DNA of 64,000 nucleotides from Akebia trifoliata (Eukaryota > Streptophyta > Magnoliopsida > Ranunculales > Lardizabalaceae): contig CM030714.1 in assembly GCA_017979445.1 (NCBI GenBank), positions 14,255,892-14,319,891 on the forward strand, in the 5' to 3' direction. Every line of letters begins with the position of its first letter. The first letter of the stretch is position 1. The notes beneath the pieces are model-generated. The model was not told the DNA's origin. It made no database searches and saw only the letters and a program-made list of their open reading frames with translations. The translations under genes and the position numbers were made by a program. This document shows, piece after piece, positions 19,927 to 32,581 of this stretch.

Positions 19927-22815
19927 AATCGTGTGTAAAGAGATTTACTAGGCAGACATGTCTGTTGCAATTTTATTACAAAAACTCCCTTTATCAAATT
20001 CGTTTACATGAACAAACCTTACTTTATGAATCAGACTAGCATGTCAAATCTTACTAATTAAGGGTTGTTGGGCTTATAAAGATTATCAAATTGGCAATCC
20101 AACACTAAAGTCTTTTAGGTTTCGTGGAAAAAACCCATATCCAAAAGTTCAAAATTCAAAAAAGAATTTTTTTTGAGGTTGATCGAAGATGTTGAAAATG
20201 GATGGCTACCAAACTCCCAAATTTAAAAATAAAATTAAACGATGAAAACTAACTTTATTTTTTAGAATTTTTTTTCCAGAGTTCTTAAAATTGTGTCTTT
20301 TATAACCCTATGACATCAAATCATGTTTTTGGATGCCACAAATTGATGTGATTAGGATCCACTCCAAAGTATGTTTAAGTAACAAATTAATCCCATCAAC
20401 TTGAATTTTATGACATGGATCACTGTTACAAGATATGCTGGGTAAAGAAAGGTTTGGTGGATAACAAACATGATAAAGTCATAGTTACCTTACCTTTCAA
20501 AAAAATAAAATCACAGTTACTTTTGGAGTTGTTAGAGCTCCATTCGAAGTTTTTGTAATAAAAATGCAACATTTAGGTCTGTTGGGTAAAAAAAAAAGGC
20601 CCTTTTTTTGTCATTGTATATGAAATTTTATCACTGTTGGGTAAAATTCCTAGTGTTTTTCCAAATGTTATTGTGGCATAAATTTTAAAAATAAATATAT
20701 TTAAAAAAAAGCTTATATAGCATAAATTCTCTGTAGTTTGGATTTGAACCTTAAGCAGGGGTGTTTGGGAAATAGGTGTACCATTGGTATTTGGCAATAA
20801 AAAATGCAAATTCCTTCTATATATTCTAGATTATGTTTTTTGTGTCCTGGAAAATATAATGTTCAAACGTTATTAGATTCTCTTCTCATTGCTTCAACAT
20901 GGCATGTGATATGGTTCCATTTTTGTGATATTTAGGTCATTTAATTAAAGAAAAAAATCCTGTCGCAGGCAAATGCCGAACAGAAATTGCATCTGATTAG
21001 ATTGTTATGGATCTCTTTTTATTGGAACACGTTGAATCGGATCTCTTGGAACCAAACCAATTGAGATTCAAAATCAATAGGAATCAATAAAAATTGAGTA
21101 CCAAAAATATTTAAAGAGAATTATTTTTGGGATTCCGGTTCTAGTTCCATTGATACGAGAATTAGAGCAAGACCCAATAGGAATCGGAATAGAGAAAAAT
21201 TATTAAAACAATTTTGACTCTGATTCCAATCAGAATTGAATTGAAACTGAACCATTGACACCCCTAATTTGATCCCTAGGAAATATATATTTCACTTCAC
21301 TTGTCGTCCTCGTCCCTAAGACATTTTAGTGTCCAACGTGGTTGTATAGTTTGGAAAGACCTTTCTCAAATTTTACTTAAAACGGTATATACTTTGAAGA
21401 AATTACTTTTAATCTAATGATCAGATTTCCAATTTTAACAAAAACGACGATGCATTATATTTTGCAAAAATGTTTTTTGTGCGTGATAATTTTATATACA
21501 TGATGAATTTATGTTTATGCCCTAAATATAAATTCACAAGAAAGGTGAATAAAATAAGCAAAAATGATCTAATTATACTTAATTTATATATTCTACAAAA
21601 ACTATTACGATGGAGTGATTTTCTGCTCACAGCCTAGTAGCCATTTGACATGTGGTGCAAATGACTTAAGCAATAAGAGAGAAAATTTCTCTCTCCTGTT
21701 CATTAATAGAAAAAGGAAATTTGCTGATCGGATCACCTTATGGTATTCAAAAACATGATCCGATGCCATGGTGTTGTAGAGTTATGAACTTTCTAAATTA
21801 AAAAAATTTAAAAGGTTATTTTTTTCAGTGTTGAATTTTAAATTTAAATTTGGGTGCTTTGTAGCCATCCATTTTCAACACCTTAAATAATTATGAAATA
21901 AAGTACATGACGATATTTTAAAAATTGGATCGATCTAATAAATTTTGCAAAATGCTTTATCTTATTCAAAATTAGAAATACCTTGCTTGTGTTTTAAAAT
22001 TGATGACATGCTGACTTTAGTCTTTGAATAAGGAAATTACCATAATACTATCCTCCTCGACTACGTGACAAAAGCTCTTGATTTTTCTCTAAGAACCCAT
22101 TGTCCAATCTCCTTAATTGGGTAGGGTAATCTTTTTTTTTTTAACTTCTTCAATCTTCTTCAAATTAATATTTTTAATTTTTTGTTAAAATCCTTGATTT
22201 TTGAATGTCTGTAAAATTCACCTTGAAAAGAAGAAAAAAGGCCTAATTTTTTTTCTAAGGTTAAATTGAGATAGAACCCATAGATTTAATAGCATGGTGA
22301 AATTTTTTACCTTTTAACAGTTAAAGGTAGAGGTTTTTTTATGAAAAAAAATAAAAGCCTGGCTTTACTAACTTCATATGATTTCAAATCTTACTAAGGG
22401 CGTTGAGTTCAGCTTCTTGCATCCAAAAACAAGATTTGTTGCGATAGGGATGTAGATGACGAAATTATATGAATTTTTTTTTAGGAAAAACCTTAAAAAG
22501 ATTATTTCAATCTCGTTAAATTTGGGAGCTCCACGGGAGTTTAATTGCCATCCATTTTCAAAGCCTCGGAATCAAACCACCCAAATTTATTTATTTGAAT
22601 TCAATGATCTAAGATTTGAAATCTTATTAAAGTGTCTCATACGAGTAATTTTTCAAACAGTATGATAGTTTTTAATTACAATTTATTAAACACAATTTTA
22701 ATCCTAACACTTTTTTTAAATAACAATTCTAAAAATTAACAACTACAACATAGTTGTCAGCAGTCGTAGAAGATGATATTGTTACCAAAGAAAGTCGAAG
22801 ATTATGATGTGGAAG
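19927..22815. other. Intergenic repeat-rich stretch, no gene
   Basis: No exon is evident. A conserved module (core AGCCATCCATTTTCAA) appears inverted at 20191-20226 and direct at 21843-21880, and again at 22517-22562. This suggests remnants of a terminal-inverted-repeat element of at least 1.7 kb. Position 21250-21268 carries a hAT-like end (CATTGACACCCCTAA). The remaining sequence is AT-rich with T- and A-runs. Confidence 0.5.
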
Positions 22816-25800
22816 TAGGGATGTACATTTTACTCGAAACCTGGACAAAAAATTGGATCGAATCCGGACAACCAAACCCAATAAAAATCAATTTGAGTTC
22901 GATTTTACCCCCAGACCGGACCGACCCGATTATGGGACTATTACCCTAGACTGAACTCATACCAAAAAAATTGAAAATTAAAAAAAATAATAAAAAAAAT
23001 TGTATTTTTGAGATTTCCCCCCTCTCAACGGCTAACACAAATATTTGGAAAAAATAGTAAAAGAGATTCAAAATTTTTTTGGCTCCTCCGTCAGTGCTTG
23101 ACGAACTACTATAAGCATAAGTAGCACCATTGAAGAGGCCACTGAGTCCTATCTCGAAGGGAGCAGAGCTGAAATTTTTTTACCCACCCCCTAACGGATT
23201 TATGACCATTTTAAATCCGTTGGGAAGGGGTGAGAGGAAATATTGAATATTTTTTACTTCTCCAAATTCTCTCAATCTCTGTAATTTATTTTTACAATTT
23301 TATATTAAATTTTCTAATGTTTCTATTAAATTGAGATTTGTTCTCAATTAATTCAATCATCAAGTGATCAAGATTCTTCTACATGGCAAGATAAAGATCA
23401 AGTCATCATCAAAGTGATTAAGACCAAGTCATCATCAAAGTGATCAAGATCAAAGTCACCATCAAGTGATCAAGAATTTCTTCTACATGATCAGATTAAT
23501 CGATCAAATCAACACGTGACACGATTAACTAATCAAAATCAAAATTTTCGACATTAAGATGTAGTAATTCTAAAAAAAAATCGTCATATTATTAGTAATA
23601 GCTTCCCCCCCCCCCTTTTTGTTTTTTTTGTTTTGTTTTGTTTTTTGTTTTTTCTCTACTTCCAAGTAAAGTTTAATCAACATCTATCAAATTTTATTTT
23701 AGTGTTAGTTTAATGTTAATTTTTATATAATGGATTCTCAAAATATTAATATTGATGATTTTCAAAATTGTGACGACCATCAAAATTTTAATATTAATTT
23801 TAATCCATTTACTTATGGGGCTACTAATAAGTCGAAACTCTCTAATCCTAATCTCTAAAAATAATTGAAACGGTTTTGATATGAGCCATGGAAACATTTT
23901 ACATTAATAGATATTGCAAATTCGAACGAAAGTATAATGTAATTATATGGTAAAATTTTAACTTATTCTAATACATTTATTGAACGAGTACAATGGATAA
24001 ACGCCTAAAAAATACATATTCAAGAAGAGAACAACTCAATATTACTCAAAATTTACTTAGTTGATCAATCATCGGGGAAATAAGTATATGGTCATATGAT
24101 GTCGAAAGAGCGCGATAAGAAACCATTAGATTTTTTATTATGGAAGAAATGTCATTTCTAGTAAATGAAAAAAATACATAATAAAGAATTTATTAAAAAA
24201 ATGTATTTTTCTAATTTTGAAAGTATTTCTAGAAATACATTGAAAAGAGATATAATAAAAATGTTTAAAAAAAAAATAGAAATTAAGAATTTATTACAAA
24301 ATACACCTAGCAAACTATGTCTAACTTTTGATTTATAGACTTAAATTCAAGTATACCATATATGTGTGTTGCGATATATTTTGTAGATGAAAATTGAAAT
24401 TGACATAAAAAATTATATATTTTTCTTTATTAAATGCAAAACATACCAACTTAGTAATTTTTTAAGCTTTATAAAATATTTTATTAGATTATGGAATTAC
24501 TAATAAAATATTTACAATTACATTAGATAATGCTAGTAATAATGATAGTGTCTTAACTTATTTTAAATATGTTTTGTCTGATAAATCAATTTTAAAAGAA
24601 TTATTACATGTTTGTTGTGCGATGCATATTTTAAATTTAATAGTAAAAGATGGTATTCAATGTATAAATAATGTTTTTGACAATATTAGAGAAATTATTA
24701 GTATTATAAGAGTACCACATACTAAACAAAAATGATTTGATGAATATTATGTATTATTTGGCTTACACCCAGTAGATTATCATTAAATACGTCACATTGA
24801 TGAAATTCTACTTATTATATATTATAACATGCTGTGTAAAACCCCGAATTTCTGATTCGTATCTCGAAAAAAAATAAATAGTAGAATTTTGAGAAAATCT
24901 TGAAAGTGAAACTTAGGATAAAATTGCAGGACCTTGTTCTGATCATTTTTAATGAAATCTGATCTTACCATTGGATTCAAAATGATCGAAAAACATACTT
25001 TAGCTTGTAAGCATGTCAAGTGCGAGTCCGAATAGAAAAGTTACAAAATCCTCGATTATCGAGTCGGACCAGGCTAAAATAATAATTTTTGCTAGAGTAA
25101 GAATTATTAAAATTTGATTATATCATTGGGTACGTAACGAAAAATTATTGAACATGGACTATTTATTTGTCATTTTTGGAGATCAGGAAGTTGAATTATC
25201 GTCAAAAACGAAAACGACGTCAATTTTATAGGTCACTTCAGGCCAAAAATGTAAATTTTTCTTAGTGATAGAATTTGTAGAAATTTACCACACCATTAGA
25301 TCTGGAACAAAAAATAGATTATTCATTTTTCAGTTTTGGAGTCCGGATGGTCAAGTTATCGTTGATCAAAATAATAGGCAAAATACCGATTTCGTCCCAA
25401 ATTTTATATAAATAAAATTTTTAATTTTTTTTATTTTTCATCTTCTCCAACCCGTCAAAACCAGCCAACCCATTTTTTTTATTTAAAAAAATCATTTTTT
25501 TTCTTCGATTTTCAACTTCAGATTCATTGCAAATGGCTCGCCGTTGACTTCCGTCGCAGAAGGGAAAAAGGTATGCAGCCTCGACATCTACAAAACCTAC
25601 TCAAGATCCCTTCATTTTATTTTCTCTTTCGCCTCGTATTGTCAAAAATTATCCGTATTTATATACAGAAATTTCAAAATTTTGACATTGAATTTCGTCC
25701 GTTTCGGGATCAAACCATCCTCCGTCGCAGAAGGGAGAAAGGACGACGGTGTCGAGATCTTCGAAACCACCAGGCCAGATCCAAAAATCAGTCATCTAGA

Positions 25801-26539
25801 AGTTTGATCTATCTCGATTTTCATGTCATTCACCTCGATTTTCGCGCACGCGCTTCGATCATTTCGCACAGAGATAGTAAGGAATTCTCAATTTCTATTA
25901 GTAATCGTAGATTGTGAAATTACATTTAGAATTTTATTAAAAATTTGTGGTGAGTTTCCAAAAATATAGAATTCAATTGGTTATTTCAAATTCACGCCAG
26001 AACTTGCATATTTGATATGTTTAATTGTATTTTATAATAAATTATACGTGGGTGGAATATTTCAATGGGTTATTTCCATCAGTTGGGTCATGTGCATTGC
26101 TCGGATCCCGTTTTGATATAAATTTTGTTCTTTTGCAATATTATTTATAAAAATAAATTCTATAGTTGGAAAATATGATTTAATATTCAATGAACTCATA
26201 TTGAGTTGAAGAATATCAGAAAATTGATATTTTATTTGAGAGATTAAAAATTGTAAAAATTGAAAAAAGGGAAAAATGGTATGAAACGGTAAAATGTCAG
26301 AATCACACCCGAGGGGTGATGTCTGCATTTTACATTGTTGTGTTGTGTGTAGGTTGGTAAACGGATATCCAAGGATAATGTTACTGGTTGCATGTTTATT
26401 TATTTTCTATTAGCGCGAGACGCTACTATTTACTTTTCCGTTCAATTATTTATGTTAAGTCGGGTGACCACACTTGCATGGTAGGAAACTGAATATCTAT
26501 TCTCAACCTTGTATTGTTAATTTCTCTTTTGTTTTTAAA

Positions 26540-26540
<1 letters not shown>

Positions 26541-26591
<51 letters not shown>
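26541..26591. repeat. (TA)n microsatellite
   Basis: About 25 uninterrupted TA units directly abut the left end of the Pack-type element. A shorter TA run lies at its right end (27937-27950). Confidence 0.97.
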
Positions 26592-26594
<3 letters not shown>

Positions 26595-27936
26595 CGGTTC
26601 GAGGGACGTATTGAAAACCGGCTGGGAAATCGATGCAAGCGAACCGTTGGATTTTTGGCTTTTGACGGTTAGATCTCGCTTGAAAATAGAACATGCGAGC
26701 CAGCTGGAAACATCATTTGTTTAAAAACTTTTTAGATATTTTTAAAGACCTCCCTCCATCATTTATACTATTAAAAGTAAAACCCACTGTCTTCTCTCTC
26801 AAAAGTAACACGTAGACTCCGTCTCCTCTCTCAAGAGTCTCCTCTCCACAAAAATTACAGATACAAACCCTTATCTCTCACGACATCATCCAAATTTTCA
26901 ATAAAATTTGATAATAAAAAATTGCTCCAACAATTTCTAACAGTGGTGATGTTTGAGAAAGTCGCCAATGGGGTTTCTTGTGTGGAACAGGACTTGGGGT
27001 CTGCCGTTCAAGGAAGAGCATTGGTTCAAGCTCTAAAAACATTCTCCAAAGAAACAAGTCAGTGCTGGGAAAGAGTTGCAGCTGCAGTCCCTGGGAAACT
27101 GTTAACCAATGTAAGAAGAAATTTACGTTATTGAAGGAGAACTTCAGGAGCAAAAAAAATGTGGATTAGATCATTGTTTTTGACATGATGGTGTAGCCAG
27201 GCAAGGCAGACAAGTGATCTTGAGAGATGAGTCATTGTTGAATGTTTGTTCTAATGATTCATTTCTTTTTTTGAAGGTAGAATTAGCCCAACCTACATCA
27301 CAATTCACACCCTGTGAGAGAGAGAGAGAGAGAGAGAGAGAACATTTTCATTTTTCTTGAATGATTTTTGTTGTCATAATTTACTACAGATTGTAATATC
27401 TTATATTATTCTTGAGGGGGAAAGGATATCAATGTTGATAGCTTTCCTGAAGAATCTACTATATGTCACGAAGCTTTGAGCCAAGAAATTTTCCACTTAA
27501 TCCAATGATGCAAAGGTCTATATTTTTGGTATAAATGTCTTTCATATTCTTTTTCAGATCTTACATTGTTATCCATACTATAACATTGGAAATAGTTGGA
27601 GCAATTTTTTATTATCAAATTTTATTGAAAATTTGGATGATGTCGTGAGAGAGAAGGGTTTGTATCTGTAATTTTTGTGGAGAGGAGACTCTTGAGAGAG
27701 AAGACAGAGTCTACGTGTTAATTTTGAGAGAGAAGACAGTGGGTTTTACTTTTAATAGTATAAATGATGGAGGGAGGTCTTTAAAAATATCTGAAAAGTT
27801 TTTAAACAAATGATGTTTCCAGCTGGCCCGCATGTTCTGTTTTCAAGCGAGATCTAACCGTCAAAAGCCAAAAATCCAACGGTTCGCTTGCATCGGTTTC
27901 CCAGCCGGTTTTCAATACGTCCCTCGAACCGCCCCC
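26592..27936. mobile_element. Pack-type long-TIR transposon carrying a gene fragment
   Basis: The terminal inverted repeats are about 340-350 bases each (26592-26942 and 27584-27934). They begin GGGCGGTTCGAGGGACGTAT and end with its complement, with few differences. The interior of about 640 bases is unrelated to the repeats and contains a host gene fragment. Both ends sit in TA repeats, as for the hairpin MITEs. Long terminal repeats and gene capture are typical of Pack-MULEs. A 9-bp duplication cannot be proved in TA sequence, so the superfamily is inferred. Confidence 0.85.
26949..27170 (+). pseudogene. Captured SANT-domain fragment of a ZRF/GlsA (DNAJC2-type) gene
   Basis: The frame gives NGVSCVEQDLGSAVQGRALV, then QALKTFSKETSQCWERVAAA and VPGK. 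After the loss of one base near 27096 it continues in the next frame as TVNQCKKKFTLLKENFRSKK and a stop at 27168-27170. This is the C-terminal SANT/Myb-like domain and terminus of plant ZRF1/GlsA proteins, J-domain co-chaperones acting at ribosomes and on chromatin. The tryptophan expected at the start of the SANT domain is glycine here. Following sequence to about 27580 looks like its 3' UTR, with a (GA)n run near 27316-27341. The frameshift and the missing J domain make it a pseudogene. Confidence 0.85.
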
Positions 27937-29072
27937 ATATATATATATATAGTTACTTTGTGAGTTGTTAAAGAGCCTGTGAATGCCTAAAGGGATAGTG
28001 CGTCATATCATCCGGAGTGGTGTACTATCTTGGGATGTACGGTAGGGACCACCAAGCTCATACGTGGTATGGGACGCGTATGAGAGTGGAGTCACAACTG
28101 GAATCTGAGTTATTCCTCTCTATCTTTACTAGTGAACTTGTAATGTAAAGGTGGTCGTATACGAATGATTTGTATATTTGAGAATCACATGCACGCCTGA
28201 TAGGCATAGACGAATATGATTAGTCAGTGATCACTAACAATCTGTAGTAGTCGAACGTTCTGATACATCAAAAAGAGACCCATTGCTTATGGTCAAGTCA
28301 AACGGTCAGCCTGAGCCGGATAAATGGTCAACCAAGTGTGGTAAGTGCAGCAACCGGCCATAAAATCAGGAACTAAAAGTTAAAGAAGAATTGTAACATC
28401 ATGTCCCGATTGGGAGCGATCCAATCGTGAATCCCAACTCTCTAATTCCAATACTCCATCATTGTGTATTATGTATTTGTTGTCTTATTTTAATATATAA
28501 AATGAAATGCATGTTTAATGTTTCCATTTGATCAATTAGATTTGTATAAAAGAGAATGTTATAGTGAGTAATGATGATCGATGTAATGTGAGTTTTAAAA
28601 TATTTAGTTGCTCATCCCTGGCTATATGTACCAATTAATCGTAGTTTCTTCTATAAAATTTTACTTATTTTAAAATGATTCAATACGTTTATTTGTTCAT
28701 ATTAAGAGAGGTTATTGGTAGAAATTATTTTCTTCCTTACTGGGTAACTATTGCTACTCACCCTTTCTTTATCTATTTTTTTAGTTTTAAATCTGAAGTT
28801 TGGCAAAGCAGGTATAGAGCACAAGTGAGAATCATCTGGTGAGTCAGATAGACAACCAGAGTTCGTCACCTGGTGAGTATTGGGGCTACACCCCTTAATG
28901 GTGTCAGTTTAGTCTAGAAGTATTATGGGTTTTTATCGAGCGTTAGGATTTTTGTTAGAGTGAGGAAATAGTTGTATAATTCTGTATTTTGTTATCCTTC
29001 CGCACTATGATTTATTGTACGTTATTAGAAGTATGTAGGCTTCTGCCATTATTATATTTTGTATATATATAT

Positions 29073-29438
29073 GGGAAATGTTCAGCAACAAACATTTTGA
29101 CAAACATTTTGGCAAAACATTTTTCAAAACATGGGTTAGAGGTTTTGGAATGGGCTGATTTTTGGTGAGGATGATCTCTACGGTGAGGAGATCATCATCA
29201 CCAAAAATCAGCCCATTCCAAAACTTCTAACCCTATCAAAAATGGTTTACAAAAAATGAACGGTCCATGATTTTTCAACTTGTAAACTGGGGCTAGAAGT
29301 TTTGGAATGGGCAGATTTTTGGTGAGGATGATCTCCTCACCGTAGAGATCATTCTTACCAAAAATCAGCCCATTCCAAAACCTCTAACTTATGTTTTGAA
29401 AAATGTTTTGCCAAAATGTTTGTTGCTGAACGGGACCC
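29073..29438. mobile_element. TA-nested double-hairpin MITE, copy F
   Basis: Left terminus GGGAAATGTTCAGCAACAAA. The right end is TGTTGCTGAACGGGACCC, complementary apart from the last bases. Two hairpins flank the family spacer (CGGTCCATGATTTTTCAAC). TA repeats lie on both sides. It is inside the Gypsy-like solo LTR, so it was inserted after that LTR. Confidence 0.88.
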
Positions 29439-30871
29439 TATATATATATATATATACGCAGGATTGTATGTTGTTTATCAGGTGCAGGTTGAACGTCTTG
29501 GAATGCTAACATAAACAGAGGAGCTCATGCCGAAATTTCGAGGTACTACCTAGTAGTTCGAGATCTGACATGGGGATTTGTGTTAGCATTTGGCGGGGCG
29601 CCACATGCTGTTCGTTATAAACATCCAATAAAAAGATTTTTAAAAGACACACTTAGTGAGATACAACTAAATGAAAATGATCGGAATAATAAATCTAATA
29701 TTTGTGATTATTTTCAAATTTTTGTCAGAATTACAAAAAAAAAAAAATCAGGGACAAATATATGTTACATTCGTCGAATTTGATGTGCAATTAGCTCAAA
29801 TTAAAGAATTTTTAAATTTAAATTTGAATAATAACAATATTACATAAATAAATTATAAATTTAATAAATATTGAAAAACTATTCCACATAACTAAGCATT
29901 TTCTTCAATTATGAACTCTAAATTTAAAATTAAGGTGTTAGAACTCATTTTTAGTTTAAGTAGTGATCTTGATGTTGATGTTAAAAAGCAAAAAATTAAA
30001 AAAAAATTATTTAAATTATTTAATACTTATGAAATTAAGTATGACTTAAATAATACTACTATTAGTAAGTCTCATAATGTAGCATCATCATCTTTTGATT
30101 CTAAAATTACTGTTCTTGGACTTTTATTAAGAGTACATATAACTTTTAACAATAATAATTCAATGTCTGAATTATAATGTTATTTGAATTCTTATATCAT
30201 AGAAATTGGGGATGAGAGTCATTTTAATATTTTAGAATGGTAGAAAAGTTATGGTATAAACTATCATGTGCTATCTATAATGACACGTAATTTACTAATG
30301 ATTTATATGTTTACTGTGGCTTCAGAATAAACATGTAATACGGGTGAAAGAATCTTATCTCAATATAGAAGTCATTTAGTTACATTAAAAATTTTAATTT
30401 GTTTGAAGGATTGGCGGTTAGACGAAAGAAGTGAACAAAAACAAGAAAAAATATGATTAGAACAATCATTAGAGGAATTGCAAATTTGATTTTATTTTTC
30501 ATTATTTATTTAAGTTGAGTTATGCATATGATAGATAGAATGAATGGGTGCCAACCTTGTAGGAAGTATTCAAATTATTGTGATATAGTACCTCCCTATT
30601 TTTGGAATCGTAAGTACTTTAATTTTTACAATTTATTTGTATACTAAATGTAATGCACTTAATATAATTTACAATTTCGTCAATAAAAGAGTTATGATTC
30701 ATTTTTTTATTTTGTGATATATTTATAAGTGTAATTTATATAATTATTTATAAGTAATATAATTAAAGTGTATATATATAGTTATTTGCAGCTTTATAAA
30801 TTATGTAGGTGTATATTTATAAGTTATATTTATATAATTACAAAAATAAATTTTTTATATAAATATATCTA

Positions 30872-31259
30872 GGGGACAGCTCATAGGATAATAATTGTGC
30901 TACAATCTATAACAATGGTTTTTGTTTTATATGGGTCATAAGTTTCAGAATGGGCTGATTTTTGGTGAGGATGATCTTCTCACTATAGAGATTATCCTCA
31001 CAAAAAATTAGCTCATTCCGAAACTTCTAACCCTATCAAAAGTGGTTTATAAAAAAATTGATGGTCCATAATTCTTCAAATTGTAAATTGTGGATAAAAG
31101 TTTCGGAATAGATTGATTTTTGATGAGGGTGATCGTCTCACCATAGAGATTATCCTCACAAAAAATCAACACATTCCAAAATTTCTAACTCCATAAAAAG
31201 TGGATTACAAAAAATCATTGTCATAGATTTTGTCATAATTATTGTCACTTGAATTGCCC
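30872..31259. mobile_element. TA-nested double-hairpin MITE, copy G (old)
   Basis: Same internal order as the other copies: hairpin, spacer with GATGGTCCATAATTCTTCAA, then a second hairpin. It has many substitutions and weakly matching ends (GGGGACAGCTC and TGAATTGCCC). The flanks are AT-rich rather than pure TA. Confidence 0.7.
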
Positions 31260-31284
31260 TCATATATCTAAGTTATATAAATAT

Positions 31285-31696
31285 GGGAAATGCTAACGTC
31301 CAAGACTTCATGGGGATGTTAGCATTCTTCAATACTTTTTTTTTTCTTCAATAATAGTCTTATTCATTTATTTAACTTGTATTTACACTTGTTAGTAGTG
31401 CTTCCAAGGTGGGGTCCCTTTAACTCTAGCTTATCAATAAATAAATAAAAAATACTTGTTTGCATTGATTACCAAATCATTTATTGTAAACAAAACATTT
31501 AATTCTAAAGATTAAATGTCCTTAGCATTTGTTATGTGAGACAAGTATTTCTTACGCAAATGAGTATTTATTATGTAAAATGACTAATATACCTTTATAT
31601 TTTTTACTAAAAAATAAAATGAATAAGGACATTATTAAAAAAATTGTCTTAGAGAATGCTAAGATCTCCATGAGGTCTTGGACATTAGCATTCCCC
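31285..31696. mobile_element. MULE-like MITE with 9-bp target duplication
   Basis: Ends are GGGAAATGCTAACGTCCAAG and the complementary CTTGGACATTAGCATTCCCC. An exact 9-base duplication TATAAATAT lies at 31276-31284 and 31697-31705. Length is 412 bases, with no transposase. Nine-base duplications and GGG ends are typical of Mutator-like elements. Confidence 0.88.
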
Positions 31697-32449
31697 TATA
31701 AATATGTATAAGTTATATAGTTATTTGTAGCTTATAAGTTATGTGGGTGTATATTTATAAGTTATATAGTTTATATTTTATATAATTATAGAAATAAAAT
31801 ATTTATATAAATAGATCTAAGTTATATAAATATAAATATATATTATATATTTATTTGTAGCTTATAAATATTTATAAGTTATATAATTTTTTTTATATAT
31901 AATTATAAGTATTTATAATTATAAACTATATTTGAGAGTTTCTATTGCCACACCAATTTTTACTAACACCTCACCATCTATATGCAATTCTTTCAATTAT
32001 TATAATATATAATTGTTATAAATTTTAACACAATAACTCATTTGATTTATTGATTAAGAAATTGTGATTTTAGTTGTAAAATATCCTTACTTCAAGTCTT
32101 CTAAACCCAATTTTTGTAATTATATAAATCAATTTTAAAATTCGTATTTAACGGAACTGAATCCAAACCCGAAATTTACCCAAAAGACTAAGTTCGGTCT
32201 TGATTCAATTTCAACCGTTGGACTAAGAACCCAGACCGAGAAATAACGGGTTGATCTTGATTTTAACTAAATCCGGATCGAACCTGAAAATTCGATTTTG
32301 TCCGGTTCGGGTTTACCCAAATATACATCGCGGCTTTGTCTGTCGCATGAAAAGTGGAACCCGAGGCATGAGGGCAGGCCCACATAAATGAAAATTTCCT
32401 CTTAATGGGACCGGATTTCTATATGGGCCATGTTAAAGCCCCAAATATA

Positions 32450-32581
32450 AATTTAGGTCTCAGCGTTCTGGGGGCTCACCTCTGCTGATCTTAGGGTTTC
32501 GTTTTCGAAATCTCTACGGCTACCCGGAGACTGCCTTGAGATTTTTGGTTGCAAATTCTGTATTGTTTTCTATAGAGAGAA
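32450..32581 (+). promoter_or_regulatory. Presumed 5' UTR of the AG-peptide gene
   Basis: The CT-rich stretch before the ATG (TAGGGTTTCG, TTTTTGGTTGCAAATTC, TATAGAGAGAA) is conserved in the pseudogene at 18440. This supports it as transcribed or regulatory sequence. No unambiguous TATA box could be assigned; CAAATATAAATTTAG near 32442 is a candidate. Confidence 0.5.

Larger units (their letters stand above)
24833..29603. mobile_element. Gypsy-like solo LTR (about 3 kb net) with two nested elements
   Basis: Starts TGTGTAAAACCCCG and ends GGCGGGGCGCCA. An exact 5-bp duplication CATGC (24828-24832, 29604-29608) interrupts the hAT transposase. It matches the solo LTR at 44429-46957 over patches including GAGCCGGATAAATG, ACCGGCCA.AAAATCAG and AGTGATCACTA, so both belong to one family. 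It carries a Pack-type element (26592-27936) and a hairpin MITE (29073-29438). Short ORFs inside, such as 25544-25917, look like untranslated LTR sequence. No gag-pol is present. Confidence 0.85.
23732..30480 (+). pseudogene. hAT transposase pseudogene (split by solo LTR)
   Basis: The 5' piece starts MDSQNINIDDFQN near 23732. It then gives a BED-finger-like stretch (PWKHFTLIDIANSNE) with a lost cysteine, and near 24500-24720 the core frame KIFTITLDNASNNDSVLTYF with CCAMHILNLIVKDG, diagnostic of hAT transposases. After the solo LTR, the 3' piece (29609-30480) ends with the dimerisation region: a HFNILEW stretch, LSIMTRNLL, TVASE and RILSQYRSHLV, then LICLKDWR. Many stops and frameshifts break it. 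Transposase would cut and join DNA ends; this copy cannot be active. Confidence 0.82.
22816..32331 (+). mobile_element. Decayed autonomous hAT element with nested insertions
   Basis: The left end reads TAGGGATGTACATTTTACTC, and the right end, reverse-complemented, reads GATGTATATTTGGGTAAACC. Both ends have dense subterminal words such as GGACCGACCCG and CCGGATCGAACC. hAT transposase relics lie inside on the plus strand. The element is split by a Gypsy-like solo LTR (24833-29603) and holds two hairpin MITEs and one 9-bp-duplication MITE towards its right side. The 8-bp duplication expected for hAT is not recognisable, so the outer limits carry an error of a few bases. Confidence 0.7.

Noticed and set aside
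25544..25917. Open frames of 87 and 114 residues
   Set aside because: They lie inside the Gypsy-like solo LTR downstream of its TATA-like site and carry no domain.
26450..26694. Open frames rich in Ile-Tyr
   Set aside because: They are translations of the (TA)n microsatellite.
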